This document shows positions 1 through 8,437 of a stretch of DNA of 64,000 nucleotides, in pieces. The stretch spans positions 2,232,001 to 2,296,000 of the forward strand of contig CP183313.1 in the NCBI GenBank assembly GCA_051414845.1, read 5' to 3'. Source of the stretch: Simonsiella sp051414845 (lineage in GTDB: Bacteria > Pseudomonadota > Gammaproteobacteria > Burkholderiales > Neisseriaceae). The notes beneath the pieces were generated by a model. It saw only the letters and a program-made list of their open reading frames with translations, was not told the origin of the DNA and searched no databases. Position 1 is the stretch's first letter, and every line of letters starts with the position of its first letter. A program made the translations under genes and the position numbers.

Positions 1-1
1 A

Positions 2-67
2 GTAACGCGTGAATTGCGTACTGAACGTTTTATGAAAATTGTTTCATTGGCACCCGAAGTGCTATAA
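2..67 (+). CDS. rplN: 50S ribosomal protein L14, C-terminal end (partial)
   Basis: Only the last 21 codons are inside the window. They read VTRELRTERFMKIVSLAPEVL and stop at TAA, which is the conserved C-terminus of ribosomal protein L14 of the large subunit. The position just before rplX matches the standard spc operon order, so this is the first visible cistron of that operon. The 5' part lies upstream of base 1. Confidence 0.93.
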   Translation, partial: VTRELRTERFMKIVSLAPEVL

Positions 68-85
68 GGTATAGAAAGGTCTACA

Positions 86-421
86 ATGAACAAAATTATT
101 AAAGGCGACCAAGTCATTGTCATTACTGGTAAGGATAAGGGCAAACAAGGTCAAGTGGTTCGCGTATTGGGCGACAAAGTAATTGTTGAAGGCGTAAACG
201 TAGTTAAACGTCACCAAAAACCTAATCCTATGCGCGGTGTTGAAGGTGGTATCATCGTAAAAGAAATGCCATTGGCAATTTCTAACGTAGCCATCTTCAA
301 TCCTGAAACGAAAAAAGCAGACCGTGTCGGTATCAAATTGGTTGAAGGCGAAGGCAAAGTAAAACGTGTTCGCGTATTCAAATCAAGCGGTGCGGAAGTC
401 CCCGCTAATCGTGGAGCTTAA
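86..421 (+). CDS. rplX: 50S ribosomal protein L24
   Basis: 111-residue protein with the KOW-type N-terminus (MNKIIKGDQVIVITGKDKGK) that initiates large-subunit assembly on 23S rRNA. It is a few residues longer than the usual 103-107, the excess lying in the C-terminal tail. It starts 18 bases after rplN, with a purine-rich AGAAAGG site upstream of the ATG, and ends 2 bases before rplE. It belongs to the spc operon. Confidence 0.97.
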   Translation: MNKIIKGDQVIVITGKDKGKQGQVVRVLGDKVIVEGVNVVKRHQKPNPMRGVEGGIIVKEMPLAISNVAIFNPETKKADRVGIKLVEGEGKVKRVRVFKSSGAEVPANRGA

Positions 422-423
422 TC

Positions 424-963
424 ATGGCACGTTTACAAGAATATTACACTAACACTGTTGTGCCAGAACTGATGAAACAGTTTGGCTACAAATCCATTAT
501 GGAAGTACCTCGCATCGAAAAAATCACCTTGAACATGGGTGTGGGCGAAGCGGTTGCTGATAAAAAAGTAATGGAACACGCTGTATCTGATTTGCAAAAA
601 ATTGCGGGTCAAAAACCTGTGGTAACTGTGGCTCGCAAATCAATTGCAGGCTTCAAAATCCGTGATAACTACCCAGTAGGCTGCAAAGTTACTTTGCGTC
701 GTGAAAGAATGTTTGAATTCTTGGATCGTTTGGTAACCATTGCTTTGCCTCGTGTACGCGACTTTCGTGGCGTAAGTGGCAAATCATTTGACGGCAGCGG
801 TAACTACAACATGGGTGTTCGCGAACAAATCATTTTCCCTGAAATCGAATACGATAAAATTGATGCGTTGCGCGGTTTGAACATCACCATTACCACTACT
901 GCGAAAACTGACGAAGAAGCAAAAGCTTTGTTGTCATTGTTCAAATTCCCGTTTAAAGGTTAA
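424..963 (+). CDS. rplE: 50S ribosomal protein L5
   Basis: 179 residues, the normal length for L5, which binds 5S rRNA and forms the central protuberance and an intersubunit bridge. The stretches ITLNMGVGEAVADKK and VTLRRERMFEFLDRL are typical. It sits between rplX and rpsN with 2-base gaps on both sides, so translation along this operon is probably coupled. Confidence 0.98.
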   Translation: MARLQEYYTNTVVPELMKQFGYKSIMEVPRIEKITLNMGVGEAVADKKVMEHAVSDLQKIAGQKPVVTVARKSIAGFKIRDNYPVGCKVTLRRERMFEFLDRLVTIALPRVRDFRGVSGKSFDGSGNYNMGVREQIIFPEIEYDKIDALRGLNITITTTAKTDEEAKALLSLFKFPFKG

Positions 964-965
964 TC

Positions 966-1271
966 ATGGCTAAGAAAGCACTTATTAATCGTGAAGCAAA
1001 ACGTGTTGCTTTGGCTAAAAAATATGCGGCAAAACGCGCTGCTATTTTTGCAGTCATCAATGATGCGAACGCGACAGATGAAGAGCGTTTCGAAGCTCGT
1101 CTGAAATTACAATCGATTCCCCGCAATGCTGCGCCTGTTCGCCAACGTCGTCGTTGTGCCATTACTGGTCGTCCACGTGGTGTGTTCCGCAAGTTCGGTT
1201 TGGGTCGTATCAAAATCCGTGAAATCGCTATGCGTGGCGCAATTCCGGGTGTTATTAAAGCCTCTTGGTAA
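966..1271 (+). CDS. rpsN: 30S ribosomal protein S14 (zinc-independent form)
   Basis: 101 residues, the long C-minus form of S14: the zinc-binding CxxC pairs of the short form are absent and the C-terminal RPRGVFRKFGLGRIKIRE block is conserved. It is a late-assembly protein of the 30S head. It starts 2 bases after rplE in the spc operon. Confidence 0.98.
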   Translation: MAKKALINREAKRVALAKKYAAKRAAIFAVINDANATDEERFEARLKLQSIPRNAAPVRQRRRCAITGRPRGVFRKFGLGRIKIREIAMRGAIPGVIKASW

Positions 1272-1285
1272 TAGGAGTATAAAAA

Positions 1286-1678
1286 ATGAGTATGCATGAT
1301 CCTATTTCCGATATGTTGACCCGTATCCGTAACGCACAACGTTCTAACAAAGTTGCTGTTGCTATGCCTTCATCAAAACTGAAATGCGCCATTGCCAAAG
1401 TTTTGAAAGAAGAGGGTTATATCGAAGATTTTTCTGTATCTGCTGATGCGAAACCTGTATTGTCTATCACTTTGAAATACTATTCAGATCGCCCTGTGAT
1501 TGAGCAGATTAAACGTGTATCACGCCCAGGTTTGCGTGTTTACAAAGGCTCTGACGAAATCCCTGCTGTGATGAACGGCTTGGGCGTTGCCATCGTAAGC
1601 ACTTCAAAAGGTGTGATGACTGACCGCAAAGCGCGTGCTGCTGGTATCGGCGGCGAGTTGCTGTGTATTGTAGCCTAA
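1286..1678 (+). CDS. rpsH: 30S ribosomal protein S8
   Basis: 130 residues beginning MSMHDPISDMLTRIRNAQ, with the C-terminal GVMTDRKARAAGIGGELL RNA-binding motif. S8 binds 16S rRNA early in assembly. In E. coli it also represses the spc operon by binding near the rplE start. I did not identify that mRNA target here. An AGGAG site lies upstream of the ATG. Confidence 0.98.
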   Translation: MSMHDPISDMLTRIRNAQRSNKVAVAMPSSKLKCAIAKVLKEEGYIEDFSVSADAKPVLSITLKYYSDRPVIEQIKRVSRPGLRVYKGSDEIPAVMNGLGVAIVSTSKGVMTDRKARAAGIGGELLCIVA

Positions 1679-1695
1679 TAGGGAGCGTTTATAAG

Positions 1696-2229
1696 ATGTC
1701 TCGCGTAGCGAAAAATCCAGTAACTGTTCCTGCTGGCGTAGAAGTAAATATCGGAACAGACGCATTGGCCGTAAAAGGTAAAAACGGTGCGTTGTCTCTG
1801 CCTTTGACTGGTGCGGTAAAAGTGGAATTGGCTGACGGTCAATTAACATTTGCTGCTGCCGATAACAGCAAACATGCTGCTGCGATGTCTGGTACAGTGC
1901 GCGCTTTGGTTGCAAATATGGTTAAAGGCGTATCTGAAGGTTTTGAGAAAAAATTGCAACTAATTGGCGTAGGTTACCGCGCACAAGCTCAAGGTAAAAC
2001 TTTGAACTTGTCTTTGGGTTTCTCTCACCCAGTGGTGTATGAAATGCCAGAAGGCGTAAGCGTTGCAACACCTTCTCAAACCGAAATCGTGCTGACTGGT
2101 GCGGACAAACAAGCCGTTGGTCAAGCTGCTGCTGAAATTCGTGGTTACCGCCCACCAGAGCCTTATAAAGGCAAAGGTGTTCGCTATGTTGGCGAACAGG
2201 TAGTCATGAAAGAAGCTAAGAAGAAATAA
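1696..2229 (+). CDS. rplF: 50S ribosomal protein L6
   Basis: 177 residues from the ATG at 1696 (MSRVAKNPVTVPAGVEV). The open frame reaches back to 1663, but the conserved N-terminus and the purine-rich GGGAG upstream place the start at 1696. L6 is a large-subunit protein near the factor-binding site. The C-terminus has the conserved EIRGYRPPEPYKGKGVRY block. Confidence 0.98.
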   Translation: MSRVAKNPVTVPAGVEVNIGTDALAVKGKNGALSLPLTGAVKVELADGQLTFAAADNSKHAAAMSGTVRALVANMVKGVSEGFEKKLQLIGVGYRAQAQGKTLNLSLGFSHPVVYEMPEGVSVATPSQTEIVLTGADKQAVGQAAAEIRGYRPPEPYKGKGVRYVGEQVVMKEAKKK

Positions 2230-2243
2230 TTGAGGCTGTAACC

Positions 2244-2597
2244 ATGAATAAAAAAATCGCAAGATTGCGTCGCGCTCGCAAAACTCGTGCGCGTATCGCA
2301 GATTTGAAAATGGTGCGTTTGTGCGTGTTCCGTACCAACAGCCATATCTATGCTCAAATTATCAGTGCCGAAGGCGACAAAGTATTGGCTGCTGCCTCTA
2401 CTGTTGAAGCGGAAGTACGTGGCAGCCTGAAATCAGGTGGCAATACCGAAGCGGCAACTGTAGTTGGTAAACGCATCGCGGAAAAAGCCAAAGCTGCTGG
2501 CATTGAAAAAGTGGCTTTTGACCGTTCAGGTTTTCAATATCACGGTCGCGTGAAAGCTTTGGCTGAAGCTGCTCGTGAAAACGGTTTGAGCTTCTAA
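2244..2597 (+). CDS. rplR: 50S ribosomal protein L18
   Basis: 117 residues with the basic N-terminus and the C-terminal VAFDRSGFQYHGRVKALAEAAR block of L18, which carries 5S rRNA into the central protuberance. A DUS-like core is embedded in the coding sequence at about 2421-2434 and read as GSLK, showing that uptake-like sequences are tolerated inside a highly expressed gene. Confidence 0.98.
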   Translation: MNKKIARLRRARKTRARIADLKMVRLCVFRTNSHIYAQIISAEGDKVLAAASTVEAEVRGSLKSGGNTEAATVVGKRIAEKAKAAGIEKVAFDRSGFQYHGRVKALAEAARENGLSF

Positions 2598-2617
2598 GAA
2601 AGATTTTGGAGACCAAA

Positions 2618-3136
2618 ATGGCAAAACATGAAACAGAAGAACGCGGCGACGGCTTAATTGAAAAAATGGTTGCCGTAAACCGCGTAACCAAAGTAGTTAA
2701 AGGCGGTCGCATTATGGCGTTCTCGGCTTTGACCGTAGTAGGTGATGGCGATGGTCGTATTGGCATGGGCAAAGGCAAATCTCGTGAAGTACCTGTTGCC
2801 GTACAAAAAGCAATGGACCAAGCACGTCGCAATATGATTAAAGTACCTTTGAAAAATGGTACGATTCATCATGAAGTAATTGGTAAACACGGTGCAACTC
2901 GCGTATTTATGCAGCCTGCAAAAGAAGGTAGCGGTGTGAAAGCGGGTGGTCCTATGCGTTTGGTATTTGATGCAATGGGTGTACACAACATCTCTGCAAA
3001 AGTACACGGTTCTACCAACCCTTACAACATCGTTCGTGCAACTTTGGACGGCTTGTCAAAATTGTACACTCCTGCGGACATCGCTGCGAAACGTGGTTTG
3101 ACCGTAGAAGAAATTCTGGGAGCGAGCAATGACTGA
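2618..3136 (+). CDS. rpsE: 30S ribosomal protein S5
   Basis: 172 residues starting at the ATG at 2618 (MAKHETEERGDGLIEKMV). An in-frame start exists at 2606, but the GGAGA site at 2608-2612 precedes 2618 and family alignment favours it. S5 lines the mRNA entry channel and contributes to decoding accuracy. Its last 8 bases overlap rpmD. Confidence 0.97.
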   Translation: MAKHETEERGDGLIEKMVAVNRVTKVVKGGRIMAFSALTVVGDGDGRIGMGKGKSREVPVAVQKAMDQARRNMIKVPLKNGTIHHEVIGKHGATRVFMQPAKEGSGVKAGGPMRLVFDAMGVHNISAKVHGSTNPYNIVRATLDGLSKLYTPADIAAKRGLTVEEILGASND

Positions 3137-3314
3137 GCAAAAAAAGATTAAAGTAACGCTGGTAAAAAGCCTGATTGGTACGATTGAATCGCATCGCGCT
3201 TGTGCTCGTGGTTTGGGTCTACGTCGTCGCGAACATACCGTTGAAGTGCTGGATACCCCTGCAAACCGTGGCATGATTAACAAAATCAGCTACTTGTTGA
3301 AAGTGGAGTTGTAA
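3129..3314 (+). CDS. rpmD: 50S ribosomal protein L30
   Basis: 61 residues, standard for bacterial L30, with the motif IGTIESHRACARGLGLRRREHTV matched to the family (residues 13-36 approximately). It overlaps rpsE by 8 bases in another frame and ends 1 base before rplO, suggesting translational coupling. Confidence 0.97.
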   Translation: MTEQKKIKVTLVKSLIGTIESHRACARGLGLRRREHTVEVLDTPANRGMINKISYLLKVEL

Positions 3315-3315
3315 T

Positions 3316-3750
3316 ATGTTTTTGAACACTATTCAGCCTGCTGAAGGCGCGACACACGCGGCTCGCCGTGTAGGTCGTGGTATCGGTAGCGGTATCGGTA
3401 AAACTGGCGGTCGTGGTCACAAAGGTCAAAAAAGCCGTGCAGGTGGTTACCATAAAGTAGGTTTTGAAGGCGGTCAAATGCCTTTGCAACGTCGTTTGCC
3501 TAAACGTGGTTTTAACTCGATGACTGCTGCATTCAATACAGAAGTTCGTTTGAGCGAGTTGGAACTGGTTGCGGTGAATGAAATCGATGTATTGACTTTG
3601 AAACAAGCGGGTTTGATTCCAGCGAATGCACAAGTGGTAAAAGTAATTGCTTCAGGCAGCCTGAAAAAGGCAGTTACATTGAAAGGAATTAAAGCGACCA
3701 AAGGTGCAAAAGCTGCGATTGAAGCTGCTGGTGGCAAAGTAGAAGAATAA
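3316..3750 (+). CDS. rplO: 50S ribosomal protein L15
   Basis: 144 residues with the glycine- and arginine-rich N-terminal extension of L15 (GRGIGSGIGKTGGRGHKGQ) that threads into 23S rRNA. A perfect DUS (TTCAGGCAGCCTGAAAA) lies at about 3650-3666 and is read as SGSLKK in the C-terminal domain. Confidence 0.98.
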   Translation: MFLNTIQPAEGATHAARRVGRGIGSGIGKTGGRGHKGQKSRAGGYHKVGFEGGQMPLQRRLPKRGFNSMTAAFNTEVRLSELELVAVNEIDVLTLKQAGLIPANAQVVKVIASGSLKKAVTLKGIKATKGAKAAIEAAGGKVEE

Positions 3751-3761
3751 GGCGATATGTA

Positions 3762-5075
3762 GTGGCTAATCAATTTTCTTCTTCAGGAACAAAGGCATTA
3801 TTGAATAATCCAGATTTACGCCGACGCCTGCTATTTTTATTAGGCGCGTTGGTCGTATTTAGGGTTGGTGCACATGTACCTGTTCCTGGCGTTGATGCCG
3901 CTGCATTGGCCAAGCTTTATCAAACACAGGGGAGCGGAATCTTGGGCATGTTAAACATGTTTTCAGGTGGCTCTCTTGAGCGTTTTAGCGTCTTCGCAAT
4001 TGGCATCATGCCGTATATTTCTGCCTCCATCGTGATGCAATTGGCTTCGGAAATCATTCCGTCTCTGAAAGCATTAAAAAAAGAGGGAGAACCTGGTCGT
4101 AAAGTTGTAACTAAGTACACGCGAATTGGTACGGTTATTTTGGCAACCATGCAAAGTTTTGGTGTGGCAGCATTTGTGTTGCAGCAAAACATTGTTGTGA
4201 TTCCAGCGATGGAATTCTATATTTCTACCATCACTTGTTTGGTCGGCGGAACCATGTTTTTAATGTGGTTAGGTGAGCAAATTACTGAGCGTGGTTTGGG
4301 AAATGGTATTTCATTATTGATTACTGCAGGTATTGTTGCAGGCATTCCATCAGGTATTGTTCAATTATGGACTTTGCGTGACTCCATTGGTGCTTTAACA
4401 ACCATCGCTGTAGTATTGGGTGCAATTTTATTGACTTATGCTGTGGTTTATTTTGAAAGTGCCCAGCGTAAAATTCCTATTCATTACGCCAAAAGACAAC
4501 TTGGGCAGATGGGGCAACAATCAACATTTATGCCATTTAAACTAAATATGGCAGGTGTGATTCCACCAATCTTTGCTTCAAGTATTATCATGTTCCCAAC
4601 CGTATTCATGGGTTGGTTTGGTAATCAAAATCCAGATGGCTGGATGAGTAAAATCATTGCACAGTTACAGCACGGTCAACCTGCTTTTATTGCGTTGTTT
4701 GCAGCAACCATTATTTTCTTCTGTTATTTCTATACGGCACTGGCTTTTAGCCCTAAAGAAATGGCAGAAAACTTGAAAAAAGGCGGTGCTTTCATTCCAA
4801 GCATTCGTCCAGGTGAGCAAACAGCACGATACTTAGAAAACGTTGTTTTGCGTTTAACTTTATTTGGTGCATTGTACATTACGATTGTATGTTTAATTCC
4901 TGAGTTTCTGACTTCATTCGTTGGTATTCCATTTTATTTAGGTGGTACATCACTTTTGATTTTGGTCGTAGTGACTATGGATTTTAATAATCAACTCAAC
5001 TCATACAGAATGACGCAGCAATACGAAGATTTGCTCGTTAAACGTAATAGTCCCAAATCCATTTCTCATAAATAA
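3762..5075 (+). CDS. secY: Protein translocase subunit SecY
   Basis: 437 residues, ten predicted transmembrane helices, and the family motifs GIMPYISASIVMQL and TERGLGNGISLLI. SecY forms the protein-conducting channel of the Sec translocon in the inner membrane with SecE and SecG. The start is GTG (MANQFSSSGTK), 11 bases after rplO. Its place between rplO and infA is the normal end of the spc operon. Confidence 0.97.
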   Translation: MANQFSSSGTKALLNNPDLRRRLLFLLGALVVFRVGAHVPVPGVDAAALAKLYQTQGSGILGMLNMFSGGSLERFSVFAIGIMPYISASIVMQLASEIIPSLKALKKEGEPGRKVVTKYTRIGTVILATMQSFGVAAFVLQQNIVVIPAMEFYISTITCLVGGTMFLMWLGEQITERGLGNGISLLITAGIVAGIPSGIVQLWTLRDSIGALTTIAVVLGAILLTYAVVYFESAQRKIPIHYAKRQLGQMGQQSTFMPFKLNMAGVIPPIFASSIIMFPTVFMGWFGNQNPDGWMSKIIAQLQHGQPAFIALFAATIIFFCYFYTALAFSPKEMAENLKKGGAFIPSIRPGEQTARYLENVVLRLTLFGALYITIVCLIPEFLTSFVGIPFYLGGTSLLILVVVTMDFNNQLNSYRMTQQYEDLLVKRNSPKSISHK

Positions 5076-5077
5076 TT

Positions 5078-5296
5078 ATGGCTAAAGAAGATATTATCCA
5101 GATGCAAGGTGAGATATTAGAAACGCTCCCTAATGCAACTTTTCGAGTAAAGCTGGAAAATGGTCATGAAGTTTTAGGTCATATCTCTGGTAAAATGCGG
5201 ATGCACTATATCCGCATTTCTCCAGGTGATAAAGTGACTGTAGAACTTACTCCATATGACCTGTCACGAGCAAGAATTGTATTCAGAGCTCGTTAA
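5078..5296 (+). CDS. infA: Translation initiation factor IF-1
   Basis: 72 residues, an S1/OB-fold protein (MAKEDIIQMQGEILETLPN...) that blocks the ribosomal A site during initiation. It starts 2 bases after secY. An infA gene inside the spc-alpha cluster is common in beta-proteobacteria, unlike E. coli. Confidence 0.98.
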   Translation: MAKEDIIQMQGEILETLPNATFRVKLENGHEVLGHISGKMRMHYIRISPGDKVTVELTPYDLSRARIVFRAR

Positions 5297-5316
5297 AATT
5301 AACAAAGGAAGCAATC

Positions 5317-5430
5317 ATGCGTGTACAACCTTCAGTAAAACCCATTTGTCGCAACTGCAAAGTTATTCGTCGTAACCGCGTAGTTCGCGTTATTTGTACT
5401 GATCCGCGTCACAAACAACGTCAAGGTTAA
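5317..5430 (+). CDS. rpmJ: 50S ribosomal protein L36 (zinc-ribbon form)
   Basis: A 37-residue protein, MRVQPSVKPICRNCK followed by a basic core and ending DPRHKQRQG. The CxxC pair plus the later Cys and His form the zinc ribbon of the C-plus type L36. The ATG at 5317 follows an AAGGAAG ribosome binding site. It marks the boundary between the spc and alpha operons. Confidence 0.96.
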   Translation: MRVQPSVKPICRNCKVIRRNRVVRVICTDPRHKQRQG

Positions 5431-5431
5431 T

Positions 5432-5459
5432 TTCACAAACCTTGATTTTGTGGTATAGT
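5432..5459 (+). promoter_or_regulatory. Possible promoter of the alpha operon
   Basis: TTCACA at 5432-5437 and TATAGT at 5454-5459 are separated by 16 bases, 28 bases before rpsM. A small CACAAA/TTTGTG stem overlaps the spacer. The -10 is good and the -35 is weak, so this is a tentative call. Confidence 0.35.
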
Positions 5460-5486
5460 GGCGTTCTTTTTGCCTAAGGAAAAAAT

Positions 5487-5849
5487 ATGGCTCGTATTGC
5501 TGGGGTAAATATCCCTAACAACGCTCATATCGTAATTGGCTTACAAGCTATTTATGGTATTGGTGCAACTCGTGCAAAAAAAATCTGTGAGGCTGCAAAT
5601 ATTTCAGGCAGCACCAAAGTTAAAGATTTGGACGAGACACAATTAGAAGCTTTGCGTGAACAAGTTGCTAAATATGAAGTAGAAGGCGATTTGCGTCGTG
5701 AAGTAACCATGAACATCAAACGCTTGATTGATATGGGCTGCTACCGCGGTTTCCGTCATCGTCGTGGCTTGCCTTGCCGCGGTCAACGTACACGCACTAA
5801 TGCGCGTACTCGCAAAGGTCCACGCAAAGCGATTGCTGGTAAAAAATAA
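5487..5849 (+). CDS. rpsM: 30S ribosomal protein S13
   Basis: 120 residues with the helix-two-turn-helix N-terminal domain (MARIAGVNIPNNAHIVIGLQ) and the basic C-terminal tail RGQRTRTNARTRKGPRK that reaches the P-site tRNA. It is the first cistron of the alpha operon and has an AAGGA site 6-7 bases before the ATG. Confidence 0.98.
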   Translation: MARIAGVNIPNNAHIVIGLQAIYGIGATRAKKICEAANISGSTKVKDLDETQLEALREQVAKYEVEGDLRREVTMNIKRLIDMGCYRGFRHRRGLPCRGQRTRTNARTRKGPRKAIAGKK

Positions 5850-5867
5850 TTTTTAAGGAATTAATTG

Positions 5868-6263
5868 ATGGCTAAAGCAAACACAGCCTCACGTGTACGT
5901 AAAAAAGTACGCAAAACCGTGAGTGAAGGTATTGTGCATGTTCATGCATCTTTCAACAATACCATCATTACAATCACCGACCGTCAAGGCAATGCATTGT
6001 CTTGGGCTACCTCTGGCGGCGCTGGTTTTAAAGGTTCTCGTAAAAGTACACCTTTCGCTGCCCAAGTAGCAGCAGAAGCCGCTGGTAAAGTTGCCCAAGA
6101 ATATGGCGTGAAAAACTTAGAAGTTCGCATTAAAGGTCCAGGTCCTGGTCGCGAATCTTCGGTACGTGCGCTCAATAATTTGGGTTTCAAAATCACCAGT
6201 ATCACCGACGTAACTCCATTGCCACACAATGGTTGCCGTCCGCCTAAAAAACGTCGTATCTAA
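5868..6263 (+). CDS. rpsK: 30S ribosomal protein S11
   Basis: 131 residues from the ATG at 5868 (MAKANTASRVRKKVRK). A TTG one codon upstream is in frame, but the AAGGA at 5855-5859 fits the ATG. The conserved segments HASFNNTIITITDRQGN and PHNGCRPPKKRRI identify S11, a 30S platform protein near the E site. Confidence 0.98.
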   Translation: MAKANTASRVRKKVRKTVSEGIVHVHASFNNTIITITDRQGNALSWATSGGAGFKGSRKSTPFAAQVAAEAAGKVAQEYGVKNLEVRIKGPGPGRESSVRALNNLGFKITSITDVTPLPHNGCRPPKKRRI

Positions 6264-6277
6264 GGAGTGATTAAGAA

Positions 6278-6898
6278 ATGGCACGTTATATTGGTCCAAA
6301 ATGTAAATTAGCACGCCGTGAAGGTACTGACTTGTTTTTGAAGAGCGCGCGTCGTTCTTTAGAATCTAAATGCAAAATGGATTCTGCTCCAGGTCAGCAT
6401 GGTGCAAAAAAACCACGTTTGTCAGACTACGGTTTGCAATTGCGTGAAAAACAAAAAATTCGTCGTATTTACGGCGTATTAGAACGTCAATTCCGTCGTT
6501 ACTTTGCAGAGGCTGCGCGCCGCAAAGGTTCAACAGGCGAATTGTTGTTGCAATTATTAGAATCTCGCTTGGATAACGTTGTTTATCGTATGGGCTTTGG
6601 TTCTACTCGTGCAGAAGCTCGTCAATTGGTTTCTCACAAAGCAATTACTGTAAATGGTCAAGTAGTCAATATCCCTTCTTACCAAGTAAAAGTGGGTGAT
6701 GTTGTTGCAATTCGTGAAAAAGCCAAAAAACAAGTTCGCATTCAAGAAGCTTTGGGTTTGGCGACTCAAATTGGTTTGCCAAGCTGGGTAAAAGTTGATG
6801 CAACTAAATTGGAAGGCGTTTTCACAAACGTTCCGGACCGCACAGAATTGTACAGCGATATTAATGAACAGCTGGTGGTAGAGTTCTACTCTAAATAA
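6278..6898 (+). CDS. rpsD: 30S ribosomal protein S4
   Basis: 206 residues with the N-terminal MARYIGPKCKLARREGTDLF block and an S4 RNA-binding domain (LDNVVYRMGFGSTRAEARQLV). S4 nucleates 30S assembly and in E. coli represses the alpha operon. The Zn-binding cysteines of some S4 proteins are absent here. Confidence 0.98.
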   Translation: MARYIGPKCKLARREGTDLFLKSARRSLESKCKMDSAPGQHGAKKPRLSDYGLQLREKQKIRRIYGVLERQFRRYFAEAARRKGSTGELLLQLLESRLDNVVYRMGFGSTRAEARQLVSHKAITVNGQVVNIPSYQVKVGDVVAIREKAKKQVRIQEALGLATQIGLPSWVKVDATKLEGVFTNVPDRTELYSDINEQLVVEFYSK

Positions 6899-6923
6899 TG
6901 CTAGCACAGTGAAGGACAGTTAA

Positions 6924-7910
6924 ATGCAAAACAGCACTTCCGAATTTTTAAAACCTCGTCAAATTGATGTGGATACTTTGTCTGCAACTCGTGCAAAAGT
7001 GTCAATGCAACCATTTGAGCGCGGTTTCGGTCATACCCTAGGTAATGCTTTGCGTCGTATCTTACTGTCATCCATGAACGGCTACGCTCCGACTGAAGTT
7101 ACCATTGCGAACGTCTTGCACGAATATTCTACTTTGGATGGCGTGCAAGAAGATGTAGTTGATATTTTATTGAACATCAAAGGCATTGTGTTTAAATTGC
7201 AAGGTAATCGTACTGAAGCAACTATTTCACTCAAAAAATCAGGTTCTGGTGCAGTAACTGCTGCAGATTTTGATTTGCCACACGATGTGGAAATCATCAA
7301 TCCAGAACAAATTATTTGTCATTTGGCAGATAACGGTTCGATTGAAATGGAAGTTAAAGTTGAGAAGGGGCGTGGTTACCAATCTGTTTCTGGTCGTCGT
7401 CAAATCAAAGACCAAAATAAAATCGGTGCTATCCAATTGGATGCAAGCTTTTCGCCAATTAGCCGTGTTAGCTTTGATGTAGAGCCTGCGCGTGTTGAGC
7501 AGCGTACCGATTTAGATGGTTTGGTTTTAGATATTGAAACAAATGGAGCAATTGACCCTGAAGAAGCCGTTCGCACAGCGGCGCGTATTCTGATTGACCA
7601 GATGTCTATTTTCGCCGACTTGGAAGGCACGCCTGCCGAAGTTGAAGAAGAAAAAGCACCTCCAATTGATCCAGTTCTCTTACGACCAGTTGATGATTTG
7701 GAACTGACTGTACGTTCAGCAAACTGCCTCAAAGCAGAAGATATTTATTATATCGGTGACTTGATTCAACGCACTGAAACTGAATTGCTGAAAACACCAA
7801 ACTTGGGCCGCAAATCTTTGAATGAAATCAAAGAAGTCTTGGCGTCTAAAGGTTTAACTTTAGGTTCAAAGCTTGAATCGTGGCCGCCAGCAGGCTTAGA
7901 AAAGCCCTAA
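6924..7910 (+). CDS. rpoA: DNA-directed RNA polymerase subunit alpha
   Basis: 328 residues, standard for RpoA. The N-terminal dimerisation domain carries FERGFGHTLGNALRRILLSS. An acidic linker (VEEEKAPPIDPV) leads to the C-terminal domain (LLKTPNLGRKSLNEIKEVL) that contacts UP elements and activators such as FNR. It lies between rpsD and rplQ as in most proteobacteria. Confidence 0.98.
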   Translation: MQNSTSEFLKPRQIDVDTLSATRAKVSMQPFERGFGHTLGNALRRILLSSMNGYAPTEVTIANVLHEYSTLDGVQEDVVDILLNIKGIVFKLQGNRTEATISLKKSGSGAVTAADFDLPHDVEIINPEQIICHLADNGSIEMEVKVEKGRGYQSVSGRRQIKDQNKIGAIQLDASFSPISRVSFDVEPARVEQRTDLDGLVLDIETNGAIDPEEAVRTAARILIDQMSIFADLEGTPAEVEEEKAPPIDPVLLRPVDDLELTVRSANCLKAEDIYYIGDLIQRTETELLKTPNLGRKSLNEIKEVLASKGLTLGSKLESWPPAGLEKP

Positions 7911-7936
7911 AAATTTGATGATTAAAGGATATTGAA

Positions 7937-8305
7937 ATGCGCCATCGTAATGGTAACCGCAAATTAAATCGCACCAGCAGCCACCGCGCTGCCATGTTGC
8001 GTAACATGGCAAACTCTCTGTTGGCCCATGAAACCATCGTAACTACCGTACCAAAAGCCAAAGAACTGCGCCGTGTCGTAGAGCCTTTGATTACTTTGGG
8101 TAAAAAACCTTCATTAGCAAACCGCCGTTTGGCATTTAACCGCACTCGTGACCGTGATGTAGTGGTTAAATTGTTTGATGATTTAGGTTTACGTTTTGCT
8201 AATCGCAATGGTGGTTATGTTCGTATCTTGAAATACGGCTTCCGCAAAGGTGATAATGCGCCTTTAGCATTGGTTGAATTGGTTGAAAAATCAACAGCTG
8301 AGTAA
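7937..8305 (+). CDS. rplQ: 50S ribosomal protein L17
   Basis: 122 residues with the conserved start MRHRNGNRKLNRTSSHRAAM and the ETIVTTVPKAKELRRVVEPLI helix. It is the last gene of the alpha operon and is followed within 6 bases by a strong terminator. Confidence 0.98.
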   Translation: MRHRNGNRKLNRTSSHRAAMLRNMANSLLAHETIVTTVPKAKELRRVVEPLITLGKKPSLANRRLAFNRTRDRDVVVKLFDDLGLRFANRNGGYVRILKYGFRKGDNAPLALVELVEKSTAE

Positions 8306-8310
8306 TACTT

Positions 8311-8339
8311 AAAAAGCCGAGCTTATGTTCGGCTTTTTA
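8311..8339 (+). terminator. Rho-independent terminator of the alpha operon
   Basis: A perfect stem AAAAAGCCGA / TCGGCTTTTT around an 8-base loop with a T-rich 3' arm, immediately after rplQ. The A-rich 5' arm makes it potentially bidirectional. Confidence 0.9.
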
Positions 8340-8437
8340 TTGTTCCATTGATTTGTCTTTGTATTTTCATTTAGTAGGTCTCAAATGGTTTTCAGGCTGC
8401 CTGAAAGCCAGCTTCAGTCGTGCAGCAGGTTAGTTTT

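Noticed and set aside
953..1339. A 128-codon open frame on the minus strand over rpsN/rpsH, and dozens like it over ribosomal and ileS genes
   Set aside because: They lie antisense to strongly conserved genes, have no ribosome binding site or family resemblance, and follow from the codon bias of the sense strand.
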